A DNA stretch of 64,000 nt. Origin: Micromonospora sp. M71_S20. GTDB taxonomy: Bacteria > Actinomycetota > Actinomycetes > Mycobacteriales > Micromonosporaceae. The notes under the pieces were generated by a model. It had not been told where the DNA came from. It saw only the letters and a program-made list of their open reading frames with translations, and ran no database searches. The DNA is taken from the NCBI RefSeq assembly GCF_003664255.1, contig NZ_RCCV01000001.1, positions 992,001-1,056,000 of the forward strand. Reading direction: 5' to 3'. The stretch's first letter is position 1; the number at the start of each line of letters is the position of its first letter. Positions 47,866 through 56,267 of this stretch are shown here, in pieces. A program made the translations under genes and the position numbers.

Positions 47866-48875
47866 ACCTGGTCCGTGCCGAACTGGAGCGTCTCGGCGCC
47901 CGGCGCTTCGTGCAGCTCATGCTCGTCCTGCTGGTGCTCGCGTTCGGCGTCACCGCGGCGACCACCCTGGCGAGTTCCCACCGGCCCACCGCCCAGGAGG
48001 TCTTCGACGCCCAGCGCGCCGCCGCCGCGGCGCGGATCGACCTGGAGCGCACCCACCAGCTCTGCCTGGACCGGCAGCGTGGTGTCGTGCAGGCGGACGA
48101 CGTGCGGGAGTACGTCCCCGACGACTGCAGCGAGGTGGATCCGGCCCAGATGGAGCGGGCGCCCGTGGCGGCCGACTTCCTTCACGGGGTGTTCACCTTC
48201 GCCGAGGAGGCCGGGCCGCTGCTCTACTTCCTCATCGCCTTCCTCGCGCTCTTCGGGTTCCTGGTCGGCGCCTCCTACATCGGCGCCGACCTGAACTCCG
48301 GCGGCGTGGTCAACCTGCTGCTCTGGCGTCCCCGGCGGATGACCGTGCTCGGCACCAAGCTGGGCACGCTGCTCGGCGGGACGGCGCTGCTGTCCGTGCT
48401 GGCCTCGGCGGCGTACCTCGGGACGTTCTGGCTGATCGCTGCGTTCGCCGGGCGGCCGGGGCGGCTGGACGGGGAGTTCTGGGGCTCGTTGGGCGCGACC
48501 TGGGGCCGCGGCATGCTGCTGGTGCTGCTGCTCACCGTGGTCGGCTTCGCCGTCGCCACCCTGGGCCGGCACACCTCGGCGGCGCTCGGCGCGATCGCCG
48601 GCTACCTGGTGGTGTGGGAGCTGGGCGCCCGGCTGGTGATGGAGATCCTGGAAGTCGTCAAGGTGGACCGGTACATGCTCTCCAGCTACGCGGCGGCCCT
48701 GCTCAACGGCCGGGTCGAGTTCTGGGACTACCGGGCGTGCGCCACCGGGTCGACCGCCTCCTGCGACGGCCTCTACGTGGTGACCTGGCAGCCGGCGCTG
48801 CTGTTGCTGCTCGGGTTGACCGGCGCGCTGGCCGCCGCCGCCTTCGTGGCGTTCCGCCGCCGCGACCTGATGTGA
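47862..48875 (+). CDS. ABC-2 type permease
   Basis: Membrane partner of the upstream ATPase, 337 residues. It has about six helices: one near 18-36, then a large extracytoplasmic loop with two Cys residues (HQLCLDRQRG and PDDCSEV), then five from about residue 115. An insert before the last helix carries a second Cys pair (RACATGSTASCDG), perhaps a disulfide. The GTG start overlaps the ATPase stop. Substrate is unknown. Confidence 0.88.
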   Translation: MNLVRAELERLGARRFVQLMLVLLVLAFGVTAATTLASSHRPTAQEVFDAQRAAAAARIDLERTHQLCLDRQRGVVQADDVREYVPDDCSEVDPAQMERAPVAADFLHGVFTFAEEAGPLLYFLIAFLALFGFLVGASYIGADLNSGGVVNLLLWRPRRMTVLGTKLGTLLGGTALLSVLASAAYLGTFWLIAAFAGRPGRLDGEFWGSLGATWGRGMLLVLLLTVVGFAVATLGRHTSAALGAIAGYLVVWELGARLVMEILEVVKVDRYMLSSYAAALLNGRVEFWDYRACATGSTASCDGLYVVTWQPALLLLLGLTGALAAAAFVAFRRRDLM

Positions 48876-49021
48876 CGCCCGGCCGGGGGCGCGGCAAGTC
48901 CTTGCAGTATCCGGTCCAGCGATGAAATATTCCTTCAATGACGCCCGGCCGCCGCCGACCCCGCCGACCCCGGTCGGCGGGGACCGGCGCGCGGTCCGCG
49001 CCAGCGGGCGGCCGGCCCCGG

Positions 49022-50197
49022 TCAGCCGACGGTCGAGCCGAAGACCTCGTCGCGCACGGCGTCGAGGGCGGTACGCAGCGCCCCCCGCAGGATCGGCTCC
49101 TCGGTCAGCCCCGTCGGCACGACCCGGGGTCGGACCAGCGTGATCGCCGCGACCTCGTGCTGCACGCGCTCGGCCAGCGCCGCCCCGCCGGCCTGGCCGA
49201 CCTCGCCGGCGAGCACCACCAGCGGCGGGTCCAGCACCACGCAGGTGCTCGCCACGCCCAGCGCCAGCCGGCGGGCCACCTCGTCGAGCATGGGACCGCC
49301 GGCCGTGCCGTCGGCCACCGCCGCCCGCACCGCCGCGGCCCCGCTGTCGTCCGGGTAGCCGTGCGCGCGGGCCAGGTCGCGGACCGCGTCCGCGCCGATC
49401 AGCTGCTGGAACGCCGGCTTCGCCCGGCGGGACACGTCACGCGGGATGGGCGCGCCGGGCACCGGCAGGTAGCCGATCTCGCCGGCGGCGCCGCTGCTGC
49501 CGTGGTGCAGCCGCCCGCCCAGCACGATCGCCAGGCCGACGCCGGCGCCGACCCAGACCAGCACGAAGTCCGTCAGCCCCTGGGCCGCGCCCGACTGCGC
49601 CTCGGCGACGGCGGCCAGGTTCACGTCGTTCTCGAAGACCACCGGGGTGTGCAGGTCGTCCCGGAGCGCGGCGAGCAGACCGGTGTGCCAGCGGGGCAGG
49701 TTGAAGGCGAACGTGATGTCGCCCGTGCCGGGGTCGACGAGGCCCGGGGTGCCCAGCACGATCCGCCGTACGCTCGACAACTGCGCCCCGGCGCTGCTCG
49801 CGGCCTGGACGACCGCGTTGTGCACGACCCCGACGGGGTCGTCGGTGTCGTGGGTCGACTGCTCGACGCGGCCGATCACCGCCCCGGTGATGTCCGCGCA
49901 GGCGGCCACCACCCGGTCGGCGCCCACGTCCACCCCGACCACGTGCGCGCTGCCGGGCCGCACGGCGTAGAGCTGGGCGTTGGGTCCCCGCCCGCCGGCC
50001 TGCTCGCCGACCCGGGTGACCAGGCCCCGCTCCTCCAGCCGCTCCACGAGCTGCGAGGCGGTGACCTTGGACAACCCGGTCAGCTCGCCGAGCCGGGCCC
50101 GGGTCAGCGGCCCCCGCTCCAGCAGCAGCTCCAACGCCGCGCGGTCGTTCAGCGCCCGCAACAGGCGGGGGGTGCCGGGCAGCCGGGTCGCACTCAT
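49022..50197 (-). CDS. ROK family transcriptional regulator
   Basis: Repressor of 391 residues: an N-terminal winged helix (RARLGELTGLSKVTASQLVERLEERGLV) followed by a ROK sugar-kinase fold (VVGVDVGADRVVAA, GTPGLVDPGTG, VVFENDVNLAAVAE, GAGVGLAIVLGG). The zinc-site C-x-G-x-C-x2-C of many ROK proteins is not seen; the matching region reads GAAGEIGYLPVPGAPIP. The ATG at 50197 has GAGGA upstream. It is divergent from a NagZ gene, so control of amino-sugar use is likely. Confidence 0.9.
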   Translation of the reverse strand: MSATRLPGTPRLLRALNDRAALELLLERGPLTRARLGELTGLSKVTASQLVERLEERGLVTRVGEQAGGRGPNAQLYAVRPGSAHVVGVDVGADRVVAACADITGAVIGRVEQSTHDTDDPVGVVHNAVVQAASSAGAQLSSVRRIVLGTPGLVDPGTGDITFAFNLPRWHTGLLAALRDDLHTPVVFENDVNLAAVAEAQSGAAQGLTDFVLVWVGAGVGLAIVLGGRLHHGSSGAAGEIGYLPVPGAPIPRDVSRRAKPAFQQLIGADAVRDLARAHGYPDDSGAAAVRAAVADGTAGGPMLDEVARRLALGVASTCVVLDPPLVVLAGEVGQAGGAALAERVQHEVAAITLVRPRVVPTGLTEEPILRGALRTALDAVRDEVFGSTVG

Positions 50198-50203
50198 GCC
50201 ACG

Positions 50204-50235
50204 TCCTCTAGTTTTGGTAAACCTTGCTAACTGTA
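50204..50235 (-). promoter_or_regulatory. Direct repeats upstream of the ROK gene
   Basis: On the minus strand GGTTTAC occurs twice with a 16-bp period, separated by AGTTAGCAA, directly before the ribosome binding site. This AT-rich patch is out of character for the region and may be the ROK protein's own operator. Confidence 0.4.
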
Positions 50236-50364
50236 AACCGACCTGCGAGCGGGTAGCCGACAGCGTATCGGCCGCCCGGGAGCGGGGTGGTCGGCCGACC
50301 CGGTACGTCACCGACCCCCGCCGGTACGACTTCCGTGCCCGCGGGGACGAAAGGGGAAGATCAC

Positions 50365-51816
50365 GTGGGGCTGGATCCAGGACTGCGCCGGCTCGCGCTC
50401 GGCACGCTGCTCGCCGCGTACCCGGGGCCGGTGCCCCCGGGCTGGGCGGTCGACCTGGTCGCCGAGGGGCTCGCGGGGCACACCCTCTTCGGCACCAACG
50501 TCCACGACCCGGGGCAGGTGGCGGCGAGCACCGCCGCCCTGCGGGCCGGCCGCCCGGACGTGCTGATCGCGATCGACGAGGAGGGCGGCGACGTCACCCG
50601 GCTGGCGCACGCCACCGGCAGCCCGTACCCGGGCAACGCGGCGCTCGGCGCGATCGACGAGGTGACGCTGACCCGCCGGGTCTACGAGGCCATCGGCGCG
50701 GAGCTGGCCGCCCTCGGCGTCACCGTCAACCTCGCGCCGACAGTGGACGTCAACACCGCCGACGAGAACCCGGTGATCGGCACCCGCTCGTTCGGCGCCG
50801 ACCCGGCCCGGGTCGCCGCGCACTCCGCCGCCGCCGTGACCGGCCTCCAGGCCGCCGGGGTCGCCGCCTGCGCCAAGCACTTCCCGGGGCACGGCGCGAC
50901 GGTCGCCGACTCCCATTACGAGCTGCCCACCGTGGACGTGCCGCTGGACGTGCTGCGCCGGCGCGACCTGCCGCCGTTCGCCGCGGTCGTCGCGGCCGGC
51001 GCGCGGGCCGTGATGACCGCGCACATCCGGGTGCCGGCGCTGACCGGCGACGGCCCCGCCACGTTCAGCCGGGCGGTCCTGGTCGACCTGCTGCGCGGCG
51101 AGTACGGCTTCACCGGCACGGTCATCACCGACGCGCTGGAGATGAAGGGCGCCGCGGTGGCGGCCGGCGGGGTCGGCCCGGCCGCCGTCCGGGCCCTCGC
51201 CGCCGGCGCCGACCTGCTGTGCATCGGCGCCCAGGTCGACGCCGAGCTGGTCGAGCGGGTGGTCGCGGAGATCGTCGGCGCGCTCGGCGACGGCCGCCTG
51301 GACCGGGCACGGGTGGAGGAGGCGGCCGGCCGCGCCGCCGCGCTCGCCGCCTGGACCCGGGCCGCCGGCGCGACGTCGACCGCCCCCGACGGACTCGGGT
51401 ACGCGGCGGCGCGCCGCGCCGTACGGGTGGAGGGCGAGCTGACCGGCCTGGACCGCCCGCTGATCGTCCAACTGCACGCCGCGTCGACCATCGCCGAGGG
51501 GCGGGTGCCGTGGGGCCTCGGGCCGCACCTGGACGGCGCGGAGGAGCTGCGGGTGGTCGCCACCGAGACCGGGCCGGCCGTCCTGCGCCAGCTCGCCGGG
51601 GACCGGCCGATCGTGCTGGTCGGCCGCCACCTGCACCGGCTGCCGGGCGGGGCGGAGCTGGTGACCGCGCTGGCCGCCGAGCACCCGGTGACCGTGGTCG
51701 AGATGGGCTGGCCCTCGCGGTGGCGCCCGGCCGGCGTGCGGGCGTTCGTCACCACGTACGGCGCGAGCCACGCCTGCGGCCGCGCGGCCGCCGAGGTGCT
51801 CGGCCTGGCCGGCTGA
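50365..51816 (+). CDS. nagZ: Glycoside hydrolase family 3, beta-N-acetylhexosaminidase
   Basis: Glycosidase of 483 residues that releases N-acetylglucosamine from muropeptides or chitin fragments. The NagZ signature KHFPGHG (171-177) is followed by DSH (His184, part of the His-Asp catalytic dyad); the nucleophile is Asp256 (VITDALEMKG). No signal peptide is present, so it is cytoplasmic. The GTG at 50365 follows AAGGGGAAG. The C-terminal 150 residues form the extra GH3 C-domain, which short Gram-negative NagZ proteins lack. Confidence 0.92.
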   Translation: MGLDPGLRRLALGTLLAAYPGPVPPGWAVDLVAEGLAGHTLFGTNVHDPGQVAASTAALRAGRPDVLIAIDEEGGDVTRLAHATGSPYPGNAALGAIDEVTLTRRVYEAIGAELAALGVTVNLAPTVDVNTADENPVIGTRSFGADPARVAAHSAAAVTGLQAAGVAACAKHFPGHGATVADSHYELPTVDVPLDVLRRRDLPPFAAVVAAGARAVMTAHIRVPALTGDGPATFSRAVLVDLLRGEYGFTGTVITDALEMKGAAVAAGGVGPAAVRALAAGADLLCIGAQVDAELVERVVAEIVGALGDGRLDRARVEEAAGRAAALAAWTRAAGATSTAPDGLGYAAARRAVRVEGELTGLDRPLIVQLHAASTIAEGRVPWGLGPHLDGAEELRVVATETGPAVLRQLAGDRPIVLVGRHLHRLPGGAELVTALAAEHPVTVVEMGWPSRWRPAGVRAFVTTYGASHACGRAAAEVLGLAG

Positions 51817-51904
51817 CGCCAACGGGTACGCGCCGTCAGGTGGCGGTTCGCTCACGGCCGGGCCCGGCCGGCTTCGACCGGGCCCGGCCGGGGTATGCGA
51901 CAGC

Positions 51905-53107
51905 ATGACCACCACCGACCCGTGGCACCGGGCCCTGGCCGACCTGGTGTCCCGGTCCCACCGGCTGCCCCCGGACGAGCTCGCGGCCACGGTCGACGCC
52001 GTGCTCCGGCCGCTGGGTGTGACCGCGACCGTGTACCTGGTCGACGCCGAGCAGCACGGCCTGCGCCCGCTGCCCGGCACGGGGCGGGTGGCACCGGAGC
52101 TGCTGCCGATCGACACCAGCCTGGCCGGGCGTGCCTTCACCCAGGTCGAGGTGCACGCGGGGCAGGGGCCGCCGCCCCGGCTGTGGGTGCCGATCGTCAA
52201 CGGCACCGACCGGCTGGGGCTGCTGGAGGTGTTCCCGCCGGCCGACGCCGACCTCGCCGACGAGACGCTCCGCGACGGCTGCCGGCTCATCTCCGGCCTG
52301 GTCGGTCACCTGGTCACCAGCAAGAGGGACTACGGGGACGTCCTGCACCGGGCGCGGCGCAGCCGGCCGATGGGGGTCTCCGCCGAGCTGCTCTGGCACC
52401 TGCTCCCGCCGCTGACCTTCGCCACCTCGGAGGTGGTGGTCAGCGCCCTGCTCGAGCCCTGCTACGAGGTCGGCGGGGACGCCTTCGACTACGCGGTGCA
52501 CGACGGGAGGTTGACGCTGGCGATCCTCGACGGGGTCGGGCACGGCCTGCCGGCGGTGCTCACCACCTCGGTGGCGCTGGCGGCGCTGCGGGCGGCCCGG
52601 CGCGCCGGCTCGGACCTGCCCGGCCTCGTCCGGGCCGTGGACGCCGCGATCGCCGGCCAGTGGCACGACGCGCGGTTCGTCACCGCGGTGCTCGCCGAGT
52701 TCGACACCGGCTCCGGACTGCTGCGGTACGTCAACGCGGGGCACCCGCCGCCGGTGCTGCTGCGCCGGGGACGGGCCGTGCGGGAGTTGGCCGGAGGCCG
52801 CCGGCTTCCGCTCGGCCTGCCCGACGGCCGCGTCGAGGTGGCGCAGACCCGGCTGGAGCCCGGTGACCGGCTGCTGCTGCACACCGACGGGATGACCGAG
52901 GCACGCGACGCGGCGGGCGAGATGTTCGGGCTGTCCCGCCTCGCGGACCTCGCCGAACGGCACATCGGTTCCGGGCTGCCGGCCGCGGAGACGCTCCGCC
53001 GCCTCGGCCACGCGGTGCAGGAACACCAGGGCGGGGCGCAGCAGGACGACGCGACCCTGCTGCTGGTCGAGTGGTCCGCCGACGCGTCGGCGAACTCGGA
53101 GCCCTGA
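51905..53107 (+). CDS. PP2C (SpoIIE-type) serine phosphatase with N-terminal GAF
   Basis: Phosphatase of 400 residues. A GAF-like sensor covers about 1-140; the PP2C domain follows with EVGGDAFDYAV, ILDGVGHGLPA, NAGHPPPVLL, LLLHTDGMTEA and QQDDATLLLVE. The metal Asp residues are conserved. It converges with a STAS-domain gene 5 bp away, its probable substrate. No partner kinase is adjacent. A GGGTAT box lies just upstream (51892-51897), but without a clear -35 box. Confidence 0.9.
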   Translation: MTTTDPWHRALADLVSRSHRLPPDELAATVDAVLRPLGVTATVYLVDAEQHGLRPLPGTGRVAPELLPIDTSLAGRAFTQVEVHAGQGPPPRLWVPIVNGTDRLGLLEVFPPADADLADETLRDGCRLISGLVGHLVTSKRDYGDVLHRARRSRPMGVSAELLWHLLPPLTFATSEVVVSALLEPCYEVGGDAFDYAVHDGRLTLAILDGVGHGLPAVLTTSVALAALRAARRAGSDLPGLVRAVDAAIAGQWHDARFVTAVLAEFDTGSGLLRYVNAGHPPPVLLRRGRAVRELAGGRRLPLGLPDGRVEVAQTRLEPGDRLLLHTDGMTEARDAAGEMFGLSRLADLAERHIGSGLPAAETLRRLGHAVQEHQGGAQQDDATLLLVEWSADASANSEP

Positions 53108-53112
53108 GCCGA

Positions 53113-53481
53113 TCAGTCCAGCCCGCGCCACCCGCGCGCGACGGGCCGACCGGCGTCGGAGTCGGAGTCGGAGTCGGCGAACCCGAGCAGGGTGTTGACC
53201 CCGGTGATCCGCAGGACCCGCGCCACGCCCGGCTGCGGGTCGGTCACCCGCAGCGTCACGTCGCGCTCGCGGCCGACGGAGACGCCGTGCACCAGGACGC
53301 GTACGCCGCTGGAGTCCAGGAACCGCACGGCGGCGAGGTCGACGACGACCTCCCGGACGCCGGGCCGGTGCAGCGCCTCGGTGAGCGTCGCCTCGAACTC
53401 GCCGGCGGTGGCCATGTCGATCTCACCGGCCGGGCGCAGGACCACCCGCCCCGGCTCCGCGTTCCGCTCGCCCCGGTCCAT
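53113..53481 (-). CDS. STAS domain anti-sigma factor antagonist
   Basis: Protein of 122 residues of the SpoIIAA/RsbV type. The strand GRVVLRPAGEIDMATAGEFE and the phosphorylation site FLDSSGVRVLV (Ser57 or Ser58) are clear. When dephosphorylated it would bind and neutralise an anti-sigma kinase. The C-terminus has an SDSDSD run encoded by a six-base tandem repeat. It faces the PP2C phosphatase gene. Confidence 0.92.
   Translation of the reverse strand: MDRGERNAEPGRVVLRPAGEIDMATAGEFEATLTEALHRPGVREVVVDLAAVRFLDSSGVRVLVHGVSVGRERDVTLRVTDPQPGVARVLRITGVNTLLGFADSDSDSDAGRPVARGWRGLD
53155..53178. repeat. GTCGGA hexanucleotide repeat inside the STAS gene
   Basis: Three perfect copies of GTCGGA plus one with a final C encode an Asp/Ser run close to the C-terminus. 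Length changes would keep frame. Confidence 0.85.
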
Positions 53482-53575
53482 GGCCGCCTCACCGTCGAAG
53501 GACGCGCCGGCACCGGCGCGACTCGACCATACCGACCCCCGCCCGGCCGGGCCACGCCGACGGTCGTCCAGGCCA

Positions 53576-53633
53576 CTTGAACGTGTTCAAGAAGTCGCCT
53601 ACGCTGAGGCGGCAGGATTTGAACACGTTCAAG
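53576..53633 (+). promoter_or_regulatory. Promoter with two TetR-type operators
   Basis: O1, CTTGAACGTGTTCAAG (53576-53591), overlaps a TTGAAC -35 box (53578-53583). The -10 box TACGCT (53600-53605) follows after 16 bp. O2, TTTGAACACGTTCAAG (53618-53633), lies just downstream. Each is a near-perfect palindrome and O2 is the reverse complement of O1 apart from one outer base. The operon encodes a TetR protein, which should bind here and repress its own operon. Confidence 0.8.
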
Positions 53634-53646
53634 AGAGGCGTCGGCG

Positions 53647-54252
53647 ATGGACACGAAGGTCTGGATGTACCTGGTCTACCTGGCGATCAGCATCGGGCTG
53701 ACCGTCTGGGTGGCTCGGGCGCTGTCGCGCAACGGGCTGGTCTTCCTGGAGGAGGTCTTCGCCGACGAACGGCTGGCCAGGGCCGTGAACAGCCTGCTCG
53801 TCGTCGGCTTCTACCTGCTCAACCTCGGCTACGTCACGGTGGCGATGAAGCACCCCGACCCGGTCGGGTCCACCGCCCAGGCCATGGAGGAGCTCTCCCT
53901 CAAGATCGGCCTGGTGCTGCTGGTCCTCGGCGCGCTGCACTTCTTCAACGTCTTCGCGCTCGGCCGGTACCGCCGTGGCCGGCTGCGCCAGTTCGCCACC
54001 CACCCGCCGCTCGCGCCGATCGGCCGGCTGCCGATGCCGCCGCCCGCGCCGCGCGGCGCCCACCCCGTCGGCCCGCACCCGGCCGGCCCGCATCCCGCCA
54101 GCGCCCATCCCGCCGGTCCGCACCCCACCGGCCCGCACCCCACCGGTCAGCGCCCCGCCGGTCAGCACCCCGCCGGCCCGCACCCCGCCAGCGCCCACCC
54201 TGCCGATCCGGGGGCGGAGACCGGGCCGGCCGGCAGCCCGCCGGTCCGATGA
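53647..54252 (+). CDS. Membrane protein with HPxGP repeat tail
   Basis: Protein of 201 residues. Three membrane helices occupy the first 115 residues (WMYLVYLAISIGLTVWVARAL; SLLVVGFYLLNLGYVTVAM; IGLVLLVLGALHFFNVFAL). The rest is a Pro/His-rich tail with about ten copies of HPxGP or HPAxA pentapeptides encoded by 15-bp repeats. First gene of the operon controlled by TTGAAC-type operators. The core may belong to an uncharacterised actinobacterial family; the tail suggests low structure or metal binding by His. Confidence 0.8.
   Translation: MDTKVWMYLVYLAISIGLTVWVARALSRNGLVFLEEVFADERLARAVNSLLVVGFYLLNLGYVTVAMKHPDPVGSTAQAMEELSLKIGLVLLVLGALHFFNVFALGRYRRGRLRQFATHPPLAPIGRLPMPPPAPRGAHPVGPHPAGPHPASAHPAGPHPTGPHPTGQRPAGQHPAGPHPASAHPADPGAETGPAGSPPVR
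54058..54213. repeat. 15-bp coding minisatellite (HPxGP repeats)
   Basis: About ten degenerate copies of a 15-bp unit of the form CACCCCxCCGGCCCG encode the pentapeptide tail. Because the unit is a multiple of three, expansion or loss keeps the frame. Confidence 0.85.
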
Positions 54253-54743
54253 GCACCCGGCCCGTCGACGGGTCGGGCGGATTCCCGGACGCCACCGCGC
54301 ACGGGGGCGGTGGCGTCCGGGGCTTCACGGTCCTCTACGACGCGCACTGCCCACTCTGCCGGTCCGCCCGGCGCTGGCTGGCGTCCCGCGCCCAGCTCGT
54401 ACCCCTGGAGTTCGTGCCGGCAGGCTCGGCAGAGGCCCGGCGGCGCTTCCCCGGCCTGGACCACGACGCCACGCTGCGCGACCTGACCGTGGTCGCGGAC
54501 ACCGGCGAGGTGTACGCGGGGGACTGCGCCTGGTTCGCCTGCCTCTGGGCCCTGGCCGACCACCGGGGCACCGCCGAGCGGCTGGCCCGACCGCACCTGC
54601 TCCCCCTCGCCCGGCGGGTGGTCGCCGCCGCCGCCTCGGTCCGCGAACGCGTGCGCGACCCGTGGGCGGAGCCGGGCGACGACCTGGCGGGATACGGTGA
54701 CCCCGATGACCGAGCAGACTGCGCCGACGACCGCTGCGGGTGA
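54249..54743 (+). CDS. DCC family (DUF393) thiol-disulfide oxidoreductase-like protein
   Basis: Protein of 164 residues. LYDAHCPLCRSARRWL is the DCC family motif with a C-x2-C redox pair. GDCAWFACLWALADH further on is also typical. Start overlaps the preceding stop by 4 bp (ATGA), and the C-terminus overlaps the TetR gene start by 47 bp, so all three genes are coupled. Function is redox-related but no substrate is known. Confidence 0.86.
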   Translation: MSTRPVDGSGGFPDATAHGGGGVRGFTVLYDAHCPLCRSARRWLASRAQLVPLEFVPAGSAEARRRFPGLDHDATLRDLTVVADTGEVYAGDCAWFACLWALADHRGTAERLARPHLLPLARRVVAAAASVRERVRDPWAEPGDDLAGYGDPDDRADCADDRCG

Positions 54744-55404
54744 GCCGGCTACCGCGCGCGGCGAGCAGACCCGGCAGCTCATCCTGGACACCGCCATGCG
54801 GCTGTTCCGCGAGCGCGGGTACGCCCGGACCACCATGCGTGCCATCGCCCAGGAGGCCGGGGTGGCGGTGGGCAACGCCTACTACTACTTCGGCTCCAAG
54901 GAACACCTGATCCAGGAGTTCTACGCCCGCGCCCAGACGGAGCACCGGGCGGCGGCCGGCCCGGTGCTCGCCCGCGAACCCGACCTCGCCGCCCGGCTGG
55001 CCGGGGTGATGCACGCCGGGATCGACGTGCTCACCCCGTCGCACGCCTTCGCCGCCAGCTTCTTCAAGACGGCGGCGGAGCCGACCTCCCCGCTGAGCCC
55101 CTTCTCGGCGGAGTCGTCCGGCCCGCGCGAGGCGGCGATCGGCCTCTTCGCCGAGGCGCTCGACGGCTCCACCGCCCGGGTCGACCCGGAGTTGCGCCCG
55201 CACCTGCCGGAGCTGCTCTGGTTGGCGTACATGGGGGTGGTGCTCTACTGGGTCTACGACCGCTCGCCCGGCCAGGCCCGCACCCGGCAGTTGATCGACG
55301 GCGCGGTGCCGTTGGTCGACCGGCTGGTGGGGCTGTCCCGGTTGCGCGTGCTGCGCCCGGTGACCCGGCAGGTGCTCGACCTCATTCGTACGCTGCGTCA
55401 CTGA
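54697..55404 (+). CDS. TetR/AcrR family transcriptional regulator
   Basis: Repressor of 235 residues (232 if the ATG at 54706 is used). The helix-turn-helix is RQLILDTAMRLFRERGYARTTMRAIAQEAGVAVGNAYYYFGSKEHLIQEFY, very typical. The C-terminal domain is longer than the minimal family and likely binds a hydrophobic ligand. It is the last gene of a three-gene operon whose promoter is flanked by two TTGAAC-type palindromes, the likely sites of autorepression. Confidence 0.92.
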   Translation: MTPMTEQTAPTTAAGEPATARGEQTRQLILDTAMRLFRERGYARTTMRAIAQEAGVAVGNAYYYFGSKEHLIQEFYARAQTEHRAAAGPVLAREPDLAARLAGVMHAGIDVLTPSHAFAASFFKTAAEPTSPLSPFSAESSGPREAAIGLFAEALDGSTARVDPELRPHLPELLWLAYMGVVLYWVYDRSPGQARTRQLIDGAVPLVDRLVGLSRLRVLRPVTRQVLDLIRTLRH

Positions 55405-55479
55405 CCCTCACGATGCCATCCTCCGAATAGCCGCAGGTCAAGTCCGCTACTCGACACCCGGATCGCACCCATGGCGCCT

Positions 55480-55583
55480 TGTCTTCACCACGATAGTTAC
55501 GTAGCGTGATTGGTGCGCACGTCACCCGCGGGACCCTGGGGGAGACTGCGGACCGTGGATCCGGCCCGGGATCCACGGTCCGC
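55480..55583 (+). ncRNA. Possible small RNA with own promoter and terminator
   Basis: TTGTCT (55480-55485), a 17-bp spacer and TAGCGT (55503-55508) form a plausible promoter just after tetR. A transcript from about 55515 would meet a perfect 15-bp terminator hairpin at 55548-55583, making an RNA of about 70 nt. No open frame with a ribosome binding site is inside. The hairpin may merely end tetR transcription. Confidence 0.35.
55548..55583. terminator. Strong bidirectional hairpin between tetR and GNAT genes
   Basis: A perfect 15-bp stem (55548-55562 with 55569-55583) and 6-nt loop lie between two convergent genes. Confidence 0.85.
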
Positions 55584-55604
55584 GCCCCGCCGCCGCGCTC
55601 ACGC

Positions 55605-56267
55605 TCAGGGTGGGTAGACGCCGAACGAGCGCCAGCCCCGGTCGGGGAAGCCGGCGGCGGTCGCCACCCGGGCGGAGGCGGTGTTGGCGGGGTCGTGCAG
55701 GTACGTCGGGACGGCCCCCTCGGCGAGCACCCGACGCGCCGCCTGGGCGACCAGCCGCCGGGCCAGTCCCCGCCCCCGGGCCGTCGGCACGGTGCCGACG
55801 GCCAGTTCGTGGCCGTACGCGTCGTGCCGCTTGATCCCGACCCCGGCCAGGTAGTGCCCCCGGGCGTCGCGCACCACCAGCACCGGGCGGTCGAACACGC
55901 GGAGCCAGGACGGCAGCCCGGCGGCGCTCGGGGGTGTCCACTCCCCCACGTCCGGCAGGAGGGCCGGCGCCACGCTCCACCGGAACACGCTCTCGTGCAC
56001 CGCCCAGCCGGGTCCCGCCACCACGGCGGGCAGTTGCGGAAGCGGCGGCCCGCCCGGCCGCCGGACCCACTCGCGCACCGCCGCGACCCGGTCGGGGGGC
56101 ACCGAGAGCACGGTGCTCGCGCCGGCGGTCACCGCGACGGCCGGCCGGAGCCGGCCGTCCCAGGCCGGTCGGGTCCGTCGGTGCGAGCCGACCACGTGCA
56201 GCCCGGGACCCGCCGGCCACTGGCCGAGCCAGCTCGCCAGGTGCAGGTGCAGCCGCCGGTCGGACAT
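55605..56267 (-). CDS. GNAT family N-acetyltransferase
   Basis: Acetyltransferase of 220 residues. The C-terminal half has the GNAT core: AVGTVPTARGRGLARRLVAQAARRVL is the acetyl-CoA loop and helix, followed by DPANTASARVATAAGF, typical of the family. The N-terminal half is a poorly conserved extension. No ribosome binding site is clear. Substrate is unknown. Confidence 0.83.
   Translation of the reverse strand: MSDRRLHLHLASWLGQWPAGPGLHVVGSHRRTRPAWDGRLRPAVAVTAGASTVLSVPPDRVAAVREWVRRPGGPPLPQLPAVVAGPGWAVHESVFRWSVAPALLPDVGEWTPPSAAGLPSWLRVFDRPVLVVRDARGHYLAGVGIKRHDAYGHELAVGTVPTARGRGLARRLVAQAARRVLAEGAVPTYLHDPANTASARVATAAGFPDRGWRSFGVYPP

Noticed and set aside
54697..54743. Frameshift between the DCC and TetR genes
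   Set aside because: The two frames overlap by 47 bp, but both proteins are complete and have proper starts, so this is ordinary gene overlap.
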